From an uncultured Dehalococcoidia bacterium (GTDB lineage Bacteria > Chloroflexota > Dehalococcoidia > Lucifugimonadales > UBA3495), in contig OY282494.1 in assembly GCA_958296385.1 (NCBI GenBank), positions 851,416 through 915,415 of the forward strand: a stretch of 64,000 bases of DNA, written 5' to 3'. Below, in pieces: positions 15,651 to 25,160 of the stretch. Under the pieces are notes generated by a model, which was given only the letters and a program-made list of their open reading frames with translations, was not told the DNA's origin and searched no databases. Numbering within the stretch: the first letter of the stretch is position 1; every line of letters starts with the position of its first letter. Both the position numbers and the translations under genes were made by a program.

Positions 15651-18575
15651 ATGGCAACGGCTACGGCAACGCAGCGCAGAATTCGCGGCAAAGAACGGCA
15701 GGATATTGCCGACGAGTTGCGCCGCCGGGTGGATGGCGAGGTGCGTTTTGACCCTTACACGCGCCTGCTGTACAGCACTGACGCCAGCATTTACCAGATG
15801 GAACCCGTTGGCGTGGTCATCCCCCGCAGTACCGCCGACGTGCAGGCAGTGGTTGATTTTGCGGCGCGGGAGCGCATCCCCGTGCTGCCCCGCTCCGGCG
15901 GCACCAGCCTGGCCGGCCAAACCGTCAACCACGCCATCGTGCTGGATTTCAGCAAGTATCTGAACAACGTGCTGGAGGTCAACGCCGACGAGCAGTGGGC
16001 GCGGGTGCAGCCCGGCATCATCCTGGAACAGCTCACCCGCCAGGTGTCGGCCCACGGCTTGCAGTACGCCCCCGATCCCACGACGGCCAACCGCGCCTGC
16101 GTGGGCGGCGGCATCGGCAACAACACCTGCGGCGCCCACTCCGTAATCTACGGCAAAACCCTCGACCACGTCCGGGAACTGGACGTAATCCTCTCCGATG
16201 GCACGTCGGCGCATTTCGGAGCACTGGCGCCGGCCGAGCTGGAGGCCAGGCTCAGCGCCGGCGGGCTGGAGGGCGATATTTACCGGGGCGTGTTGCGGAT
16301 TGCCGCCGAGCAGCAGGATGAGATTGACCGGATGTACGCCAAAATCCAGCGGCGGGTCAGCGGCTACAACCTTGACGAATTCATCATGGACGGCCAGCGG
16401 CGCAACGACCCGGTGAACCTGGCCCGGATGGTGGTTGGCTCCGAGGGTACGCTGTGCGTCGTTACCGAGGCCAAAGTCAACCTGGTGCCCCGGCCCACGA
16501 TGACCGCCCTGTCGGTGCTGCATTTCCGCAGCGTCGTTGAGGCCAGCGAAGCCACCATGCGCGTGCTGGCCCACAACCCGTCATCGGTAGAGCTGATTGA
16601 CAAGATGGTGCTGGACAGGTGCCGGGAGGCGTTGGGCCAATCGCGCCTGCTGTCCTTTATTGAGGGCGATCCGGGAGCGATGCTGCTGGTGGAGTTCTAC
16701 GGCGAATCCGAGGACGAACTAACCGCCAAAATGGACGGCCTCAAGCAGGACGTCCGGTTGGCCTACGCCTGCGTCAACATCCTGGACCGGGCCGGCCAAG
16801 CGGCGGTGTGGAACGTGCGCAAGGGCGGCCTCGGCCTGCTGATGAGCATCAAAGGCGATGCCAAGCCCATACCTTTCGTTGAGGACCCCGCCGTTGACCC
16901 CGCGGTGATGGGCGATTTCGTGCGCCGGTTTGATGAGATTGTAACCGCTCACGGCACCACCGCCGGCTACTACGGCCACGCCGCCGTCGGCTGCCTCCAC
17001 ATCCGCCCGCTGATTAGCCTCAAGGGGCAGGACGGCATCGACAAGATGGTATCCATCGGCGATGCCGTGTCCGATTTAATCAAGGAGTTTGGCGGTTCCA
17101 TGAGCGGCGAGCACGGCGACGGCATCGTGCGCGGCGTCTGGACGCGCAAGATGTTCGGCGACCAAATCTACAATGCTTTCCGGGAGCTGAAACACACCTG
17201 GGATCCCAACGACATTATGAATCCCGGCAAGATTATTGACACGCCGCCGATGACCGAGAACCTGCGCTACGGTTCGGCGTACCAGCCCCTGCATCTGGAA
17301 ACTGCTCTGGATTTCTCCGCCGACTTTGGCTACGCCGGCGCGGTGGAGATGTGCAACGGCATGGGCGCCTGCCGCAAGCTGGACGGCACGATGTGCCCGT
17401 CGTTTATGGCCACCCGCGACGAGGAACACTCCACCCGGGGCCGGGCCAACCTGCTGCGGGCCGCGCTGTCGGGCCGGATGCCGGAGGGCGCCGAGGGGTC
17501 AATGACCGACCAGCGGCTGCATCAGGCGCTGGATTTGTGCCTGGAATGTAAGGCGTGCAAAGCCGAGTGCGAATCCGGCGTTGACATGGCCAAGTTGAAG
17601 TACGAGTTTCTGAACCAGTACCACGCCAGGCACGGCGTGCCGCTGCGCTCCCGCCTGTTCGCCAACATCAACAGCCTCAACAAACTGGGCAGCCGCTACG
17701 CCCCGCTGAGCAACTGGCTCGCCGGCACCGGATTGGGCCGCACGATGGCCTCGGCGCTGCTGGGGGTCAGCCGGGAGCGTCAGCAGCCGCCTTTCGCCCG
17801 GCAATCGCTGCCGGAGTGGTTTGCCGGCCGGAATCACCACGGCAGCGCGCCCGGCAAGTACGGTACGGTTGCCCTCTACAACGACACCTTTATGAACTAC
17901 AACTACCCCGAAATCGGCATCGCCGCCGTAGAGTTGCTGGAGCGGGCCGGCTACGACGTCGCGCTGGTCAACGGCGGCTGCTGCGGCCGGCCGATGATTT
18001 CCAAGGGCCTGCTGTCCCAGGCCCGCGAGCAGGCGCGGGACAACATCGCGGCCCTGGCGGCGCTGGCCCGGCAAGGCATCCCCATAGTTGGCTGCGAACC
18101 AAGCTGCCTGCTGACTTTGCGCGACGAATATCCGGATTTTGTGGATAGCGACGATGCCCGGCTGGTAGCGGATAACGCGTACCTCATTGACGAGTTTCTC
18201 ATCCAGGCAAAGGACGCCGGCCGGCTGGCCCTGTCGTTCTCAGATGTGGCAAAGCGCGTGCTGTTCCACGGCCATTGCCATCAAAAGGCCATCACCGGCG
18301 CCGCCAACTCGGTTGCCGCCCTGGATATGCCGCCGGGCTACGAGGTGGAACTAATCAACGCCGGCTGCTGCGGTATGGCCGGTTCTTTCGGCTTTGAGCA
18401 AGAGCATTACGACATATCAATGCAAATTGGCGGCCTGTCCCTCTTTCCCGCCATCAACGCCAGGCCCGATTGGGAGGTGGCCGTGATGGGCGTTTCCTGC
18501 CGCCAGCAAGTGGAGCACGGCACCGGCCGCCGCGCGCGGCATCTGGTGGAAGTGCTGCGCGAGGCCGTCATCTGA
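15651..18575 (+). CDS. FAD-linked oxidase fused to 4Fe-4S/CCG domains (D-lactate/glycolate dehydrogenase type)
   Basis: This 974-residue fusion has an N-terminal FAD-binding PCMH/vanillyl-alcohol-oxidase domain with PRSGGTSLAGQ (residues 80-90) and NNTCGAHSVIYGKTLDH. A GlcD-type cap domain contains a GEHGDGIVRG segment. A 4Fe-4S motif, CLECKACKAEC, sits near residue 630. Two cysteine-rich CCG repeats follow, GGCCGRP near 776 and AGCCGMAG near 904. Such fusions oxidise D-2-hydroxyacids such as D-lactate and pass electrons through the Fe-S part to the quinone pool or cytochromes. The ATG at 15651 has CGGGAGGGA 8 bases before it. It faces the CARDB gene, with 7 bases between the stops. Confidence 0.9.
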   Translation: MATATATQRRIRGKERQDIADELRRRVDGEVRFDPYTRLLYSTDASIYQMEPVGVVIPRSTADVQAVVDFAARERIPVLPRSGGTSLAGQTVNHAIVLDFSKYLNNVLEVNADEQWARVQPGIILEQLTRQVSAHGLQYAPDPTTANRACVGGGIGNNTCGAHSVIYGKTLDHVRELDVILSDGTSAHFGALAPAELEARLSAGGLEGDIYRGVLRIAAEQQDEIDRMYAKIQRRVSGYNLDEFIMDGQRRNDPVNLARMVVGSEGTLCVVTEAKVNLVPRPTMTALSVLHFRSVVEASEATMRVLAHNPSSVELIDKMVLDRCREALGQSRLLSFIEGDPGAMLLVEFYGESEDELTAKMDGLKQDVRLAYACVNILDRAGQAAVWNVRKGGLGLLMSIKGDAKPIPFVEDPAVDPAVMGDFVRRFDEIVTAHGTTAGYYGHAAVGCLHIRPLISLKGQDGIDKMVSIGDAVSDLIKEFGGSMSGEHGDGIVRGVWTRKMFGDQIYNAFRELKHTWDPNDIMNPGKIIDTPPMTENLRYGSAYQPLHLETALDFSADFGYAGAVEMCNGMGACRKLDGTMCPSFMATRDEEHSTRGRANLLRAALSGRMPEGAEGSMTDQRLHQALDLCLECKACKAECESGVDMAKLKYEFLNQYHARHGVPLRSRLFANINSLNKLGSRYAPLSNWLAGTGLGRTMASALLGVSRERQQPPFARQSLPEWFAGRNHHGSAPGKYGTVALYNDTFMNYNYPEIGIAAVELLERAGYDVALVNGGCCGRPMISKGLLSQAREQARDNIAALAALARQGIPIVGCEPSCLLTLRDEYPDFVDSDDARLVADNAYLIDEFLIQAKDAGRLALSFSDVAKRVLFHGHCHQKAITGAANSVAALDMPPGYEVELINAGCCGMAGSFGFEQEHYDISMQIGGLSLFPAINARPDWEVAVMGVSCRQQVEHGTGRRARHLVEVLREAVI

Positions 18576-18582
18576 ACGGGCA

Positions 18583-21500
18583 TCATCTAACCAGCGACGG
18601 GGCGGCCGGACACAGCGCCGCGCGGGGTTGCGGATGCCCCAGCCTCCGCTGCAACCGGGCGCAGTGGATGGCCGACGTGCGCGCGCGCCGGTACAGCGCG
18701 CCGATTGCCCCGGCCGGCTCGTAGATAGCATCCGAATCTGACACCGCCAACCCTGCGAGCATTGCTCCGGAAGGCTGCGTTGGCGTACCGAAAACGACGG
18801 CGCCGGCGCCTACCGTAATGTCATCGGCGGGCAGCACGTTCACCACGGCCACGCCCGAAACGTCGTTTCCCGGAGCGGCGTCATTCGGCGCATCGGCGTA
18901 CACTTGTATCTCATGCCGACCAACCCGATAGCGCAGCGTTTTCCAAACGAACTCCACCGTCTTTGATTCGCCCGGTTCCAGATGCATCGAACGTCCATAC
19001 AAGTCGTTGCCATAGGAAAGGTTGCGCAGGATAATCCGCCCACTCCCGCCCCACTCGCCCAAGTTGGCCACGCGAGCCGCAATAAACACCCACTCCCCCT
19101 TAGCGAAAGGCCCGGCAACCCCACCCACCGCAATAGACTGCACCGAGAAATCAACCGCCGGCGGCAGCAGTTGCAGCTCAAAAACCCGTGATTCCAACGG
19201 AGCATCGGACGCCCCCAGCGTCACCCGAAAAAAATGCGCCCCGGCCTGATACCGGGACGTGCGCCAGGTAAATCTTGCCACCGCGTCCTCGCCCGCTTGC
19301 ACGCGCGGGCTGCGTCGCTCCGGCTGCTTGTCCGGCGATGGAAAATGCAGGATGACGGGTACGTTAACGGCAGCCGGGCCGTTGTTGCGCACCGCCACCA
19401 TTATGTCAACAGGCTGCCCCCGCACTGCCGCATCCGGCGGATTGGAGGTGATGGAAACTATCTCAACATCCAGCAGCGATTCAACATCTTGCGCCGGCAG
19501 CAGTTGCAGATTGAACACGCGGGAATCCAACGGCGCATCGGAAGTTCCGAGTGTCACGCGAAAAGAATGGCCCCCGGCATCGTAGCGAGATGTACGCCAG
19601 ATAAATGTGACCGTTTCGCTCTCGCCCGCCGGCACGCGCGGGCTGCGTCGTTCCGGCTGCTTGCCCGGCGATGGGAAATGCAGGATGACGGGTATGTTGA
19701 CGGCAACCGGGCCGTTGTTGCGTACTGCAACCGTTATGTCAACGGGCCGACCCAGCGCCGCCGGTTCCGACGGTCTGGACGTTACGGAAACTATTTCAGC
19801 ATCAACCAGCAATTCAACGGTTTGCGTAACCGTGATGGTGCGGCCTCCGATGACGGCGTTAGCGCGGAGGGTATGCTCTCCGGCGGCCAACGCCCCGGTG
19901 CGCCATTGGATGCTCCGGGTAACGGATTCGTTAGGGCCAACGCTGGGGTTGCGGGTTGCATCCCGCCGGCCGTCGCCCGGAAAATCCAGCGTCAGGGGTA
20001 TGCTGGCCCGTTGGGCCGCCGAATTAAAAACCGTCAGCGACACCGCTACAACCTGCCCCAGGTAAGCCGGCGCTGGCGCAACGCTCATCATCAACAGCTC
20101 ATCGTCCGCAACCCTCGCCCCCGGCTCCCGATACCGGACGGCCAACCAGCGATGGCTGTCCAGGACTTGCACGCGCACAAAGTAGTTGCCCGGCCCGGCA
20201 CTTTGAGCCCACGTAAAAGATACCGCCCCGGTTTCACCCGGCTGCAACTCTGCGGTTTGCAATTCACGATACGGGCTTTTCGCCCTACCGACAAACAACT
20301 TGACGGGAATCCTGGCCGGCAATGCCCCGGTATTCTGCACATCTACGCTGATTGTTACCGGCGCACCGGACAATGCCCTTTGCGGGGTAGCCGTGGCCCG
20401 GATAATCTTTGCTCCGGGCGCCGGCTTTTTAACGGTAACGGCATTTGTAATCGCAGCCCGGTCGTCTGATTCAGTATCGGCGCTGGCCAACGCAACCGTG
20501 AGGTTGTACTCGCCGGCGGTCGTGCCGGCCGGGACGTGCCAGAACAAATCAACACGCCCGATAGTGCCCGGGGCCAAGTCGTTAGCAGTCACGGAATCAA
20601 CCGGCCGGCGAGCATCGTTCACCAGCAAATTGACCGGAATGTTGATTGCCGAGTTACCCCGGTTCCTGACGAACGCCGAAACGCGCACCCCTGAGCCGGC
20701 GGTAATTTCAGACGCCCACACCGACACGGCGCATAGGGCGGCGCCGGCATCATCTCCGCAAGCATCCCCATAGTCGGCATCAAAATCATCAAGTCGCAGC
20801 GGCCCGGCAATCAGCCCACGCCGCGCGTCGCTCTGCCCCACCCTGACCATAACGTCCGCCCGCCCAACAATGTCCACCGATTCCACAGACACGCTGGCGT
20901 TGTTACCGCTGTTGGCATCCGTAAAATCATCGGGGGATTTTGCGGACACGGCGGCCGCAACGCTTTCACCCGCAACGCCGGGATGACCGGCCAGCGCCCA
21001 TTGCGCCGTCACTGCCATCATCCCGCCGTAGGGTATGGCGCATCCCGACAAACATTCGTCGCTGCTATCGTCAATGCCGGCGCCGGTCAGCGAACCGGCC
21101 AGCGCCAACAGTGCGGTAACATCCCGATTACAACTGTAGTTGTAAATCTCGTATGACACGGTAAGCGTGTCGTAAGAATCATAGGGCGCATCGGCAACCG
21201 GGCCGCCGGTGTCGTCCGTAATACCAGATACGTTCACCGCCAAATCGTCGGCGCACTGCCTGATTGGGCCGCCAGGGGTGAAAGCTGTCCGGAACAGATT
21301 TACGCTTGCGGATTGCCCGTCGTTGGCCGCGTTGGCATCCTGCGCCATTGCGGTTGCAACCCGCAGTTGATGTTCGCCAACGCTGAATCCGGCGGTGTCC
21401 CAAGTGAGGCTTACCGAAGTGATACTGCCCGGCGCAAGCATCGGGCTCGTAGTGGTTGCGACCGGCTGAGCCGCCCCGCCGATATTCAGCCGCACCGGAA

Positions 21501-23820
21501 TAGCAACGGCCCGTTCCCCATTGTTGGCAACGGTGGCGGCGATGCTTACCGCCTGCCCGATTACGGCGATTGCGCGCGGCAAAGCTACCTCGGTAACCGC
21601 CCCGTCAACGACAGGTTCGCGCAGACTTACCGCAACATTTATCACGTCATCAGCATCGGCAGCCCGGCCCGGAATGGTTTGCCGCGCCCGCAGCTGATGC
21701 GTCCCCGCCGCAGCGCCGGCCGTCATCCAGACAATGGACGTTGTTGCCGTCTGGCCCGGCGCAAGCGGCCCCACGGCAACGGCGCCAATGTCCTGCCCGG
21801 TAGCAACGGCCAGCAGCCGCACCGAAGTTGTCGCAACTGATACCGTGCTAACATTCTCTAACCCCAGCAAGATGGTAACCGCATCGCCCGCCATCGCATC
21901 AGCAGGTTCTTGCCGGGCGCCGGCCAGTACGATTTCGTTGCTGACTTGCGCCGCTACCGGAGCGCCGTCGTCCTCGTCAGGGTCAAAGGCCGGCGAGCTA
22001 ATCCACACGGACAGTTCGTTAGAACCGACGTCGGATGGCCCCGGCGTCCAGCGAACGGTTACGGTTTTGGCGCTGCCGCCGGCGATGCTTATGGCCTCGG
22101 ATACGGCCAACGGCACGTCATCGTTGCCCCGGTACAGATTGAGCGCAACGTTGGCAATACCCGCTGCGGCGTGATTGGTTATTTCGGCAGACACCGGCAG
22201 GGCATCGCCTACAATGGCGGTATCCTGGCGCGGCGTAATTCGTCTCAGCGACAGCCAATTGCGCAGCACCATCGCAACGGAGCGGGTGTCATTGGACGCA
22301 ACGCCATCGCTGTCGGTTTCCGCCGTAACGCTAACCGTAGCGTCCAGGTCATATTGCCCATACGTGTTGCCCGTCGTATCCCATTGCAGGTTGAAAGATT
22401 GAGTATCGCCGGGGCCTAATGAACTAATTGTGCTGGTAGCCGCCGGTTCGTCCTCACCCCGGATGGTCAATTCCAGCAGCCCGCCGGCAACGGGGTTATC
22501 GCCGACGTTAGCCACCGTGACCGCGATGGTTGCGGTTTCGCCCAAGCGCGGGGCTGCGCCGGCGATGCTGATTGAACTTACCGCCAAATCCACCTGGCGA
22601 TACAGAAACGCGCTAACCGCTGCGCTGGCCGCCGGTTCCGATGCGGTGCCGTCCGGCCAAACTGAAACGGTTAGCTGATGATTCCCGGCGGGCTGGCCGG
22701 CGGTATCCCAAACGAGGCTTATGTCGCGTTCAGCACCGGGGGATATTTCCTCTACCATCAAAAAAGCGGCGGTCGTCGTGCTCGTTCCGACGGCAAGCCG
22801 CACAACCGGCGTCGCCGCAAAGTCGCCGTGGTTGGACACGGTGGCCGCCAGTGTAACCGGCGCGCCCGCTAACGCCGGCGTTGGCGCCGCGGATACCGGC
22901 CCGATGCGGATGTCAACCACCGGCTCCCGCAGCGTTACCCTCCCCGTCCAGGCATTGTCCGAGGCGGACACGTCATCCGCTGCGCTGAGCAGCACGGCAA
23001 CGTCGTATTCGCCGGCGGCGTATCCCGACGTGTCCCAGCGCAGAACCTCCGTCAGGGATTTGCCGGGCGGCATCAGCGCAAGGGTGGAGGTGGCAACGGG
23101 TTCGTCGCTATTCCCGGCCGACACTTGCAGCGACGGCGCGGCGGCGCTGGTTCCCTTGTTAGTTACTACGGCAGTGAACTCCACCGCCGCGCCCGCCGGG
23201 GTTGCGGTGTCCGGCGCAACCGCTACTGATGCCAGCGCCAGGTCAACGTACTCGGATGGTTCGCGAACTACGTTAATGCCCGCCTCTGAGATTGCCGTAT
23301 CGTTGGCGGCATCAATATCCCCAAAGTCGCCCGGTGACAGCACCGATACGGTGGCCACCACTCGCTCGCCCGAAACCGTCGGGTGCTTTGCCAGGTTCCA
23401 TCCCAAATCGCCGTAATGCAGCTCGCCCGCCGCGATGGAACATTCCGTCAGGCACGCATCGGCGGCCTGGTCCGCGTTGTGGATTGTCGCGCCGCTTACC
23501 GAGCCGGTCAGCTCCACTTTTATGGAAACTGCGCCGCAGCCGGCATTGTGAACATCGTAATAGATTCTGATTTCGTCCCCATCGGTATAGTCGGGCGGTT
23601 CTTTCAGGGCGTAACCGTTCTCCATGTCGGCGGGGTCATAGACTGCGATGCTGACATCTTGGACGCAAGTATCCGGGACTGGCAATGCCGGATGCGTTGG
23701 TTGAACCGCCGCCGGTGCGCCGTTCCATTCAGCGGCAGTTGAGATTGGAGGCGGCAGGTAAAGAGCCGATACTCCAATGCAAAATGCGAATGTCAGCGCC
23801 GCAAGCGCGCGAATAAGCAC
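18583..23820 (-). CDS. Giant secreted CARDB-repeat protein
   Basis: This 1745-residue protein has an N-terminal signal (hydrophobic residues 4-21, then APAAVQ) and is built from about ten or more CARDB-type immunoglobulin-like beta domains. These are recognised by repeated 'V..G..V.....V.N.G' starts and 'W.....AG.H.L.V' ends. It has a twofold layout. A Cys-containing module near residues 50-190 heads the first CARDB array, and a related module near residues 855-990 heads the second. Two adjacent units near the C-terminus (19171-19503 and 19504-19836) are nearly identical. There is no LPXTG or S-layer motif. The last 45 residues are Arg-rich and unlike the repeats. A cell-surface stalk, adhesin or S-layer-linked role is likely but unproven. 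Confidence 0.85.
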   Translation of the reverse strand: MLIRALAALTFAFCIGVSALYLPPPISTAAEWNGAPAAVQPTHPALPVPDTCVQDVSIAVYDPADMENGYALKEPPDYTDGDEIRIYYDVHNAGCGAVSIKVELTGSVSGATIHNADQAADACLTECSIAAGELHYGDLGWNLAKHPTVSGERVVATVSVLSPGDFGDIDAANDTAISEAGINVVREPSEYVDLALASVAVAPDTATPAGAAVEFTAVVTNKGTSAAAPSLQVSAGNSDEPVATSTLALMPPGKSLTEVLRWDTSGYAAGEYDVAVLLSAADDVSASDNAWTGRVTLREPVVDIRIGPVSAAPTPALAGAPVTLAATVSNHGDFAATPVVRLAVGTSTTTAAFLMVEEISPGAERDISLVWDTAGQPAGNHQLTVSVWPDGTASEPAASAAVSAFLYRQVDLAVSSISIAGAAPRLGETATIAVTVANVGDNPVAGGLLELTIRGEDEPAATSTISSLGPGDTQSFNLQWDTTGNTYGQYDLDATVSVTAETDSDGVASNDTRSVAMVLRNWLSLRRITPRQDTAIVGDALPVSAEITNHAAAGIANVALNLYRGNDDVPLAVSEAISIAGGSAKTVTVRWTPGPSDVGSNELSVWISSPAFDPDEDDGAPVAAQVSNEIVLAGARQEPADAMAGDAVTILLGLENVSTVSVATTSVRLLAVATGQDIGAVAVGPLAPGQTATTSIVWMTAGAAAGTHQLRARQTIPGRAADADDVINVAVSLREPVVDGAVTEVALPRAIAVIGQAVSIAATVANNGERAVAIPVRLNIGGAAQPVATTTSPMLAPGSITSVSLTWDTAGFSVGEHQLRVATAMAQDANAANDGQSASVNLFRTAFTPGGPIRQCADDLAVNVSGITDDTGGPVADAPYDSYDTLTVSYEIYNYSCNRDVTALLALAGSLTGAGIDDSSDECLSGCAIPYGGMMAVTAQWALAGHPGVAGESVAAAVSAKSPDDFTDANSGNNASVSVESVDIVGRADVMVRVGQSDARRGLIAGPLRLDDFDADYGDACGDDAGAALCAVSVWASEITAGSGVRVSAFVRNRGNSAINIPVNLLVNDARRPVDSVTANDLAPGTIGRVDLFWHVPAGTTAGEYNLTVALASADTESDDRAAITNAVTVKKPAPGAKIIRATATPQRALSGAPVTISVDVQNTGALPARIPVKLFVGRAKSPYRELQTAELQPGETGAVSFTWAQSAGPGNYFVRVQVLDSHRWLAVRYREPGARVADDELLMMSVAPAPAYLGQVVAVSLTVFNSAAQRASIPLTLDFPGDGRRDATRNPSVGPNESVTRSIQWRTGALAAGEHTLRANAVIGGRTITVTQTVELLVDAEIVSVTSRPSEPAALGRPVDITVAVRNNGPVAVNIPVILHFPSPGKQPERRSPRVPAGESETVTFIWRTSRYDAGGHSFRVTLGTSDAPLDSRVFNLQLLPAQDVESLLDVEIVSITSNPPDAAVRGQPVDIMVAVRNNGPAAVNVPVILHFPSPDKQPERRSPRVQAGEDAVARFTWRTSRYQAGAHFFRVTLGASDAPLESRVFELQLLPPAVDFSVQSIAVGGVAGPFAKGEWVFIAARVANLGEWGGSGRIILRNLSYGNDLYGRSMHLEPGESKTVEFVWKTLRYRVGRHEIQVYADAPNDAAPGNDVSGVAVVNVLPADDITVGAGAVVFGTPTQPSGAMLAGLAVSDSDAIYEPAGAIGALYRRARTSAIHCARLQRRLGHPQPRAALCPAAPSLVR
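19171..19836 (-). repeat. Two near-identical 333-base CARDB units
   Basis: The segments 19171-19503 and 19504-19836 encode two 111-residue CARDB units. Both share phrases such as VILHFPSP, KQPERRSPRV and FRVTLG-SDAPL-SRVF. The exact 333-base period and high similarity indicate a recent in-frame duplication. The domain number of this gene is therefore likely to vary between strains, and short-read assembly could collapse the pair. Confidence 0.8.
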
Positions 23821-23849
23821 CGGCGATTGAGTCCGTAACCATCACCTGC

Positions 23850-24899
23850 TCAGTTCCCCGCCGTTGCCGGCTTGTCGTACAGCAGCAGCACCGCCCCGGC
23901 CGCCGTCGTACCCGCGCTAACGTCCAGCGCCATCACGTGCCGGCTGATGGAACGTTTGGAGCGGGAAAGCTCAAACGTGTTAGCCCGCAGCAATCTCCCC
24001 GCCTCCGGGTCTGCCGCCACCGCCTGGCCGTCAATTGCCAGCTCAGCGCGCCGACTGTCATCGGCAGCGGGGTAACTGGTGATTAGCACCGCCGCCGACG
24101 GATGCACGCTGCCAATTCCCTTTGGAATGAAAAACTCCACCGGCGCAGCATCCGAACCACCGGCCGCATTGGTGAACAGTACAAAGCCATCGCAATCAGG
24201 ATTCTGCCAATCGTAGTAGCGAATATCGGCATGAGCGACCGGGCCGCCGCCCCATCCTGCTATCGCCTGCGCCTCAGCAAGAGCCACCACGAACAGATTG
24301 TTCGCCAGTCCGACGGTAGCGTCGTACTCGTCATCGTGCATCGCATTCGGAGAATCGGGCCGCCAGATGGCCACTGCCGGGGTATCCGCCGGCAAATAAG
24401 CAACCATCCAGCCCCGACTGTCAAAGTACAGATTGACCGTTGTCGGCGGCGCTAGACTTGGGTCAATCGTGGGCAGCACCGGCAGCGCGACGATGGCGTA
24501 ATTGCGCCCCATATCCACCAGAGTTCCCGGACGCAGCGGGGAAGTGTCCGGAAATGACGAGGGGGAAGTAAGCACGGACAGCGCGCCGGCAACGTCAATA
24601 CGTGATTCGCTCTGCGTATTACTACCCGACGATTTGCCCCCGGCTACTCGGTAGTAAGCGGAAAATCCGGCGGTTTGCGTCGGGAATCCGGAGTGATTAT
24701 CCTCCTCGGCGGCGGTGTGGCGGGCGATGAACGGCGGCTGGTTCAGTTCGTACAACTCGACCGGATGCGGCGGGGCGGCGCCGCCTTGTGCCGTGTCTGC
24801 CATCGCAAAGCAGGCCAGCACCAGGGCCGTCAACGCCGCTGCGGCCCCGAGGTGAGAATTATTGCGGATTGACTTGAGAACCGTCATCATTTTCACCAT
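23850..24899 (-). CDS. Secreted hypothetical protein next to the CARDB protein
   Basis: This protein of about 349 residues has an N-terminal signal (basic MVKMMTVLKSIRNN, then the hydrophobic AAAALTALVLACFAMA). The mature part is beta-rich with no recognised domain. Segments such as DMGRNYAIVALPVLP, STYPAADDSRRAELA-like text and a C-terminal GTTAAGAVLLLYDKPA suggest beta-sandwich structure. It ends 30 bases upstream of the CARDB start on the same strand, so the two are probably one operon and both reach the cell surface. The start is uncertain: ATG codons at 24899, 24890 and 24887 lack a good ribosome binding site. Confidence 0.7.
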   Translation of the reverse strand: MVKMMTVLKSIRNNSHLGAAAALTALVLACFAMADTAQGGAAPPHPVELYELNQPPFIARHTAAEEDNHSGFPTQTAGFSAYYRVAGGKSSGSNTQSESRIDVAGALSVLTSPSSFPDTSPLRPGTLVDMGRNYAIVALPVLPTIDPSLAPPTTVNLYFDSRGWMVAYLPADTPAVAIWRPDSPNAMHDDEYDATVGLANNLFVVALAEAQAIAGWGGGPVAHADIRYYDWQNPDCDGFVLFTNAAGGSDAAPVEFFIPKGIGSVHPSAAVLITSYPAADDSRRAELAIDGQAVAADPEAGRLLRANTFELSRSKRSISRHVMALDVSAGTTAAGAVLLLYDKPATAGN

Positions 24900-25160
24900 C
24901 GCAAAAATTTCGGCATACCACCCCAATACGCAAAGCGTTATGTAAAGGTAACGAATGGCTCATCGTCATTACAATCAACGCGTTTGCAGATTTTCAGGAT
25001 TTTTTGTAAAAAGTAAAATCACGATATGTTAACTAGCCGTCTGGAGCTGCGCGGTTTCCTTGACCGCTTATTGGGGCTGTGCTTTACTGATTGCGCGCGC
25101 TTGCGGGCGCGGCAGCCAGCGGGTTGCGGATGCGCCGCCCGACACGAAAGGATTTGCACG

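Noticed and set aside
19234-20469. Plus-strand open frame of 411 codons
   Set aside because: It is antisense to the CARDB gene, with Arg-rich composition and no similarity.
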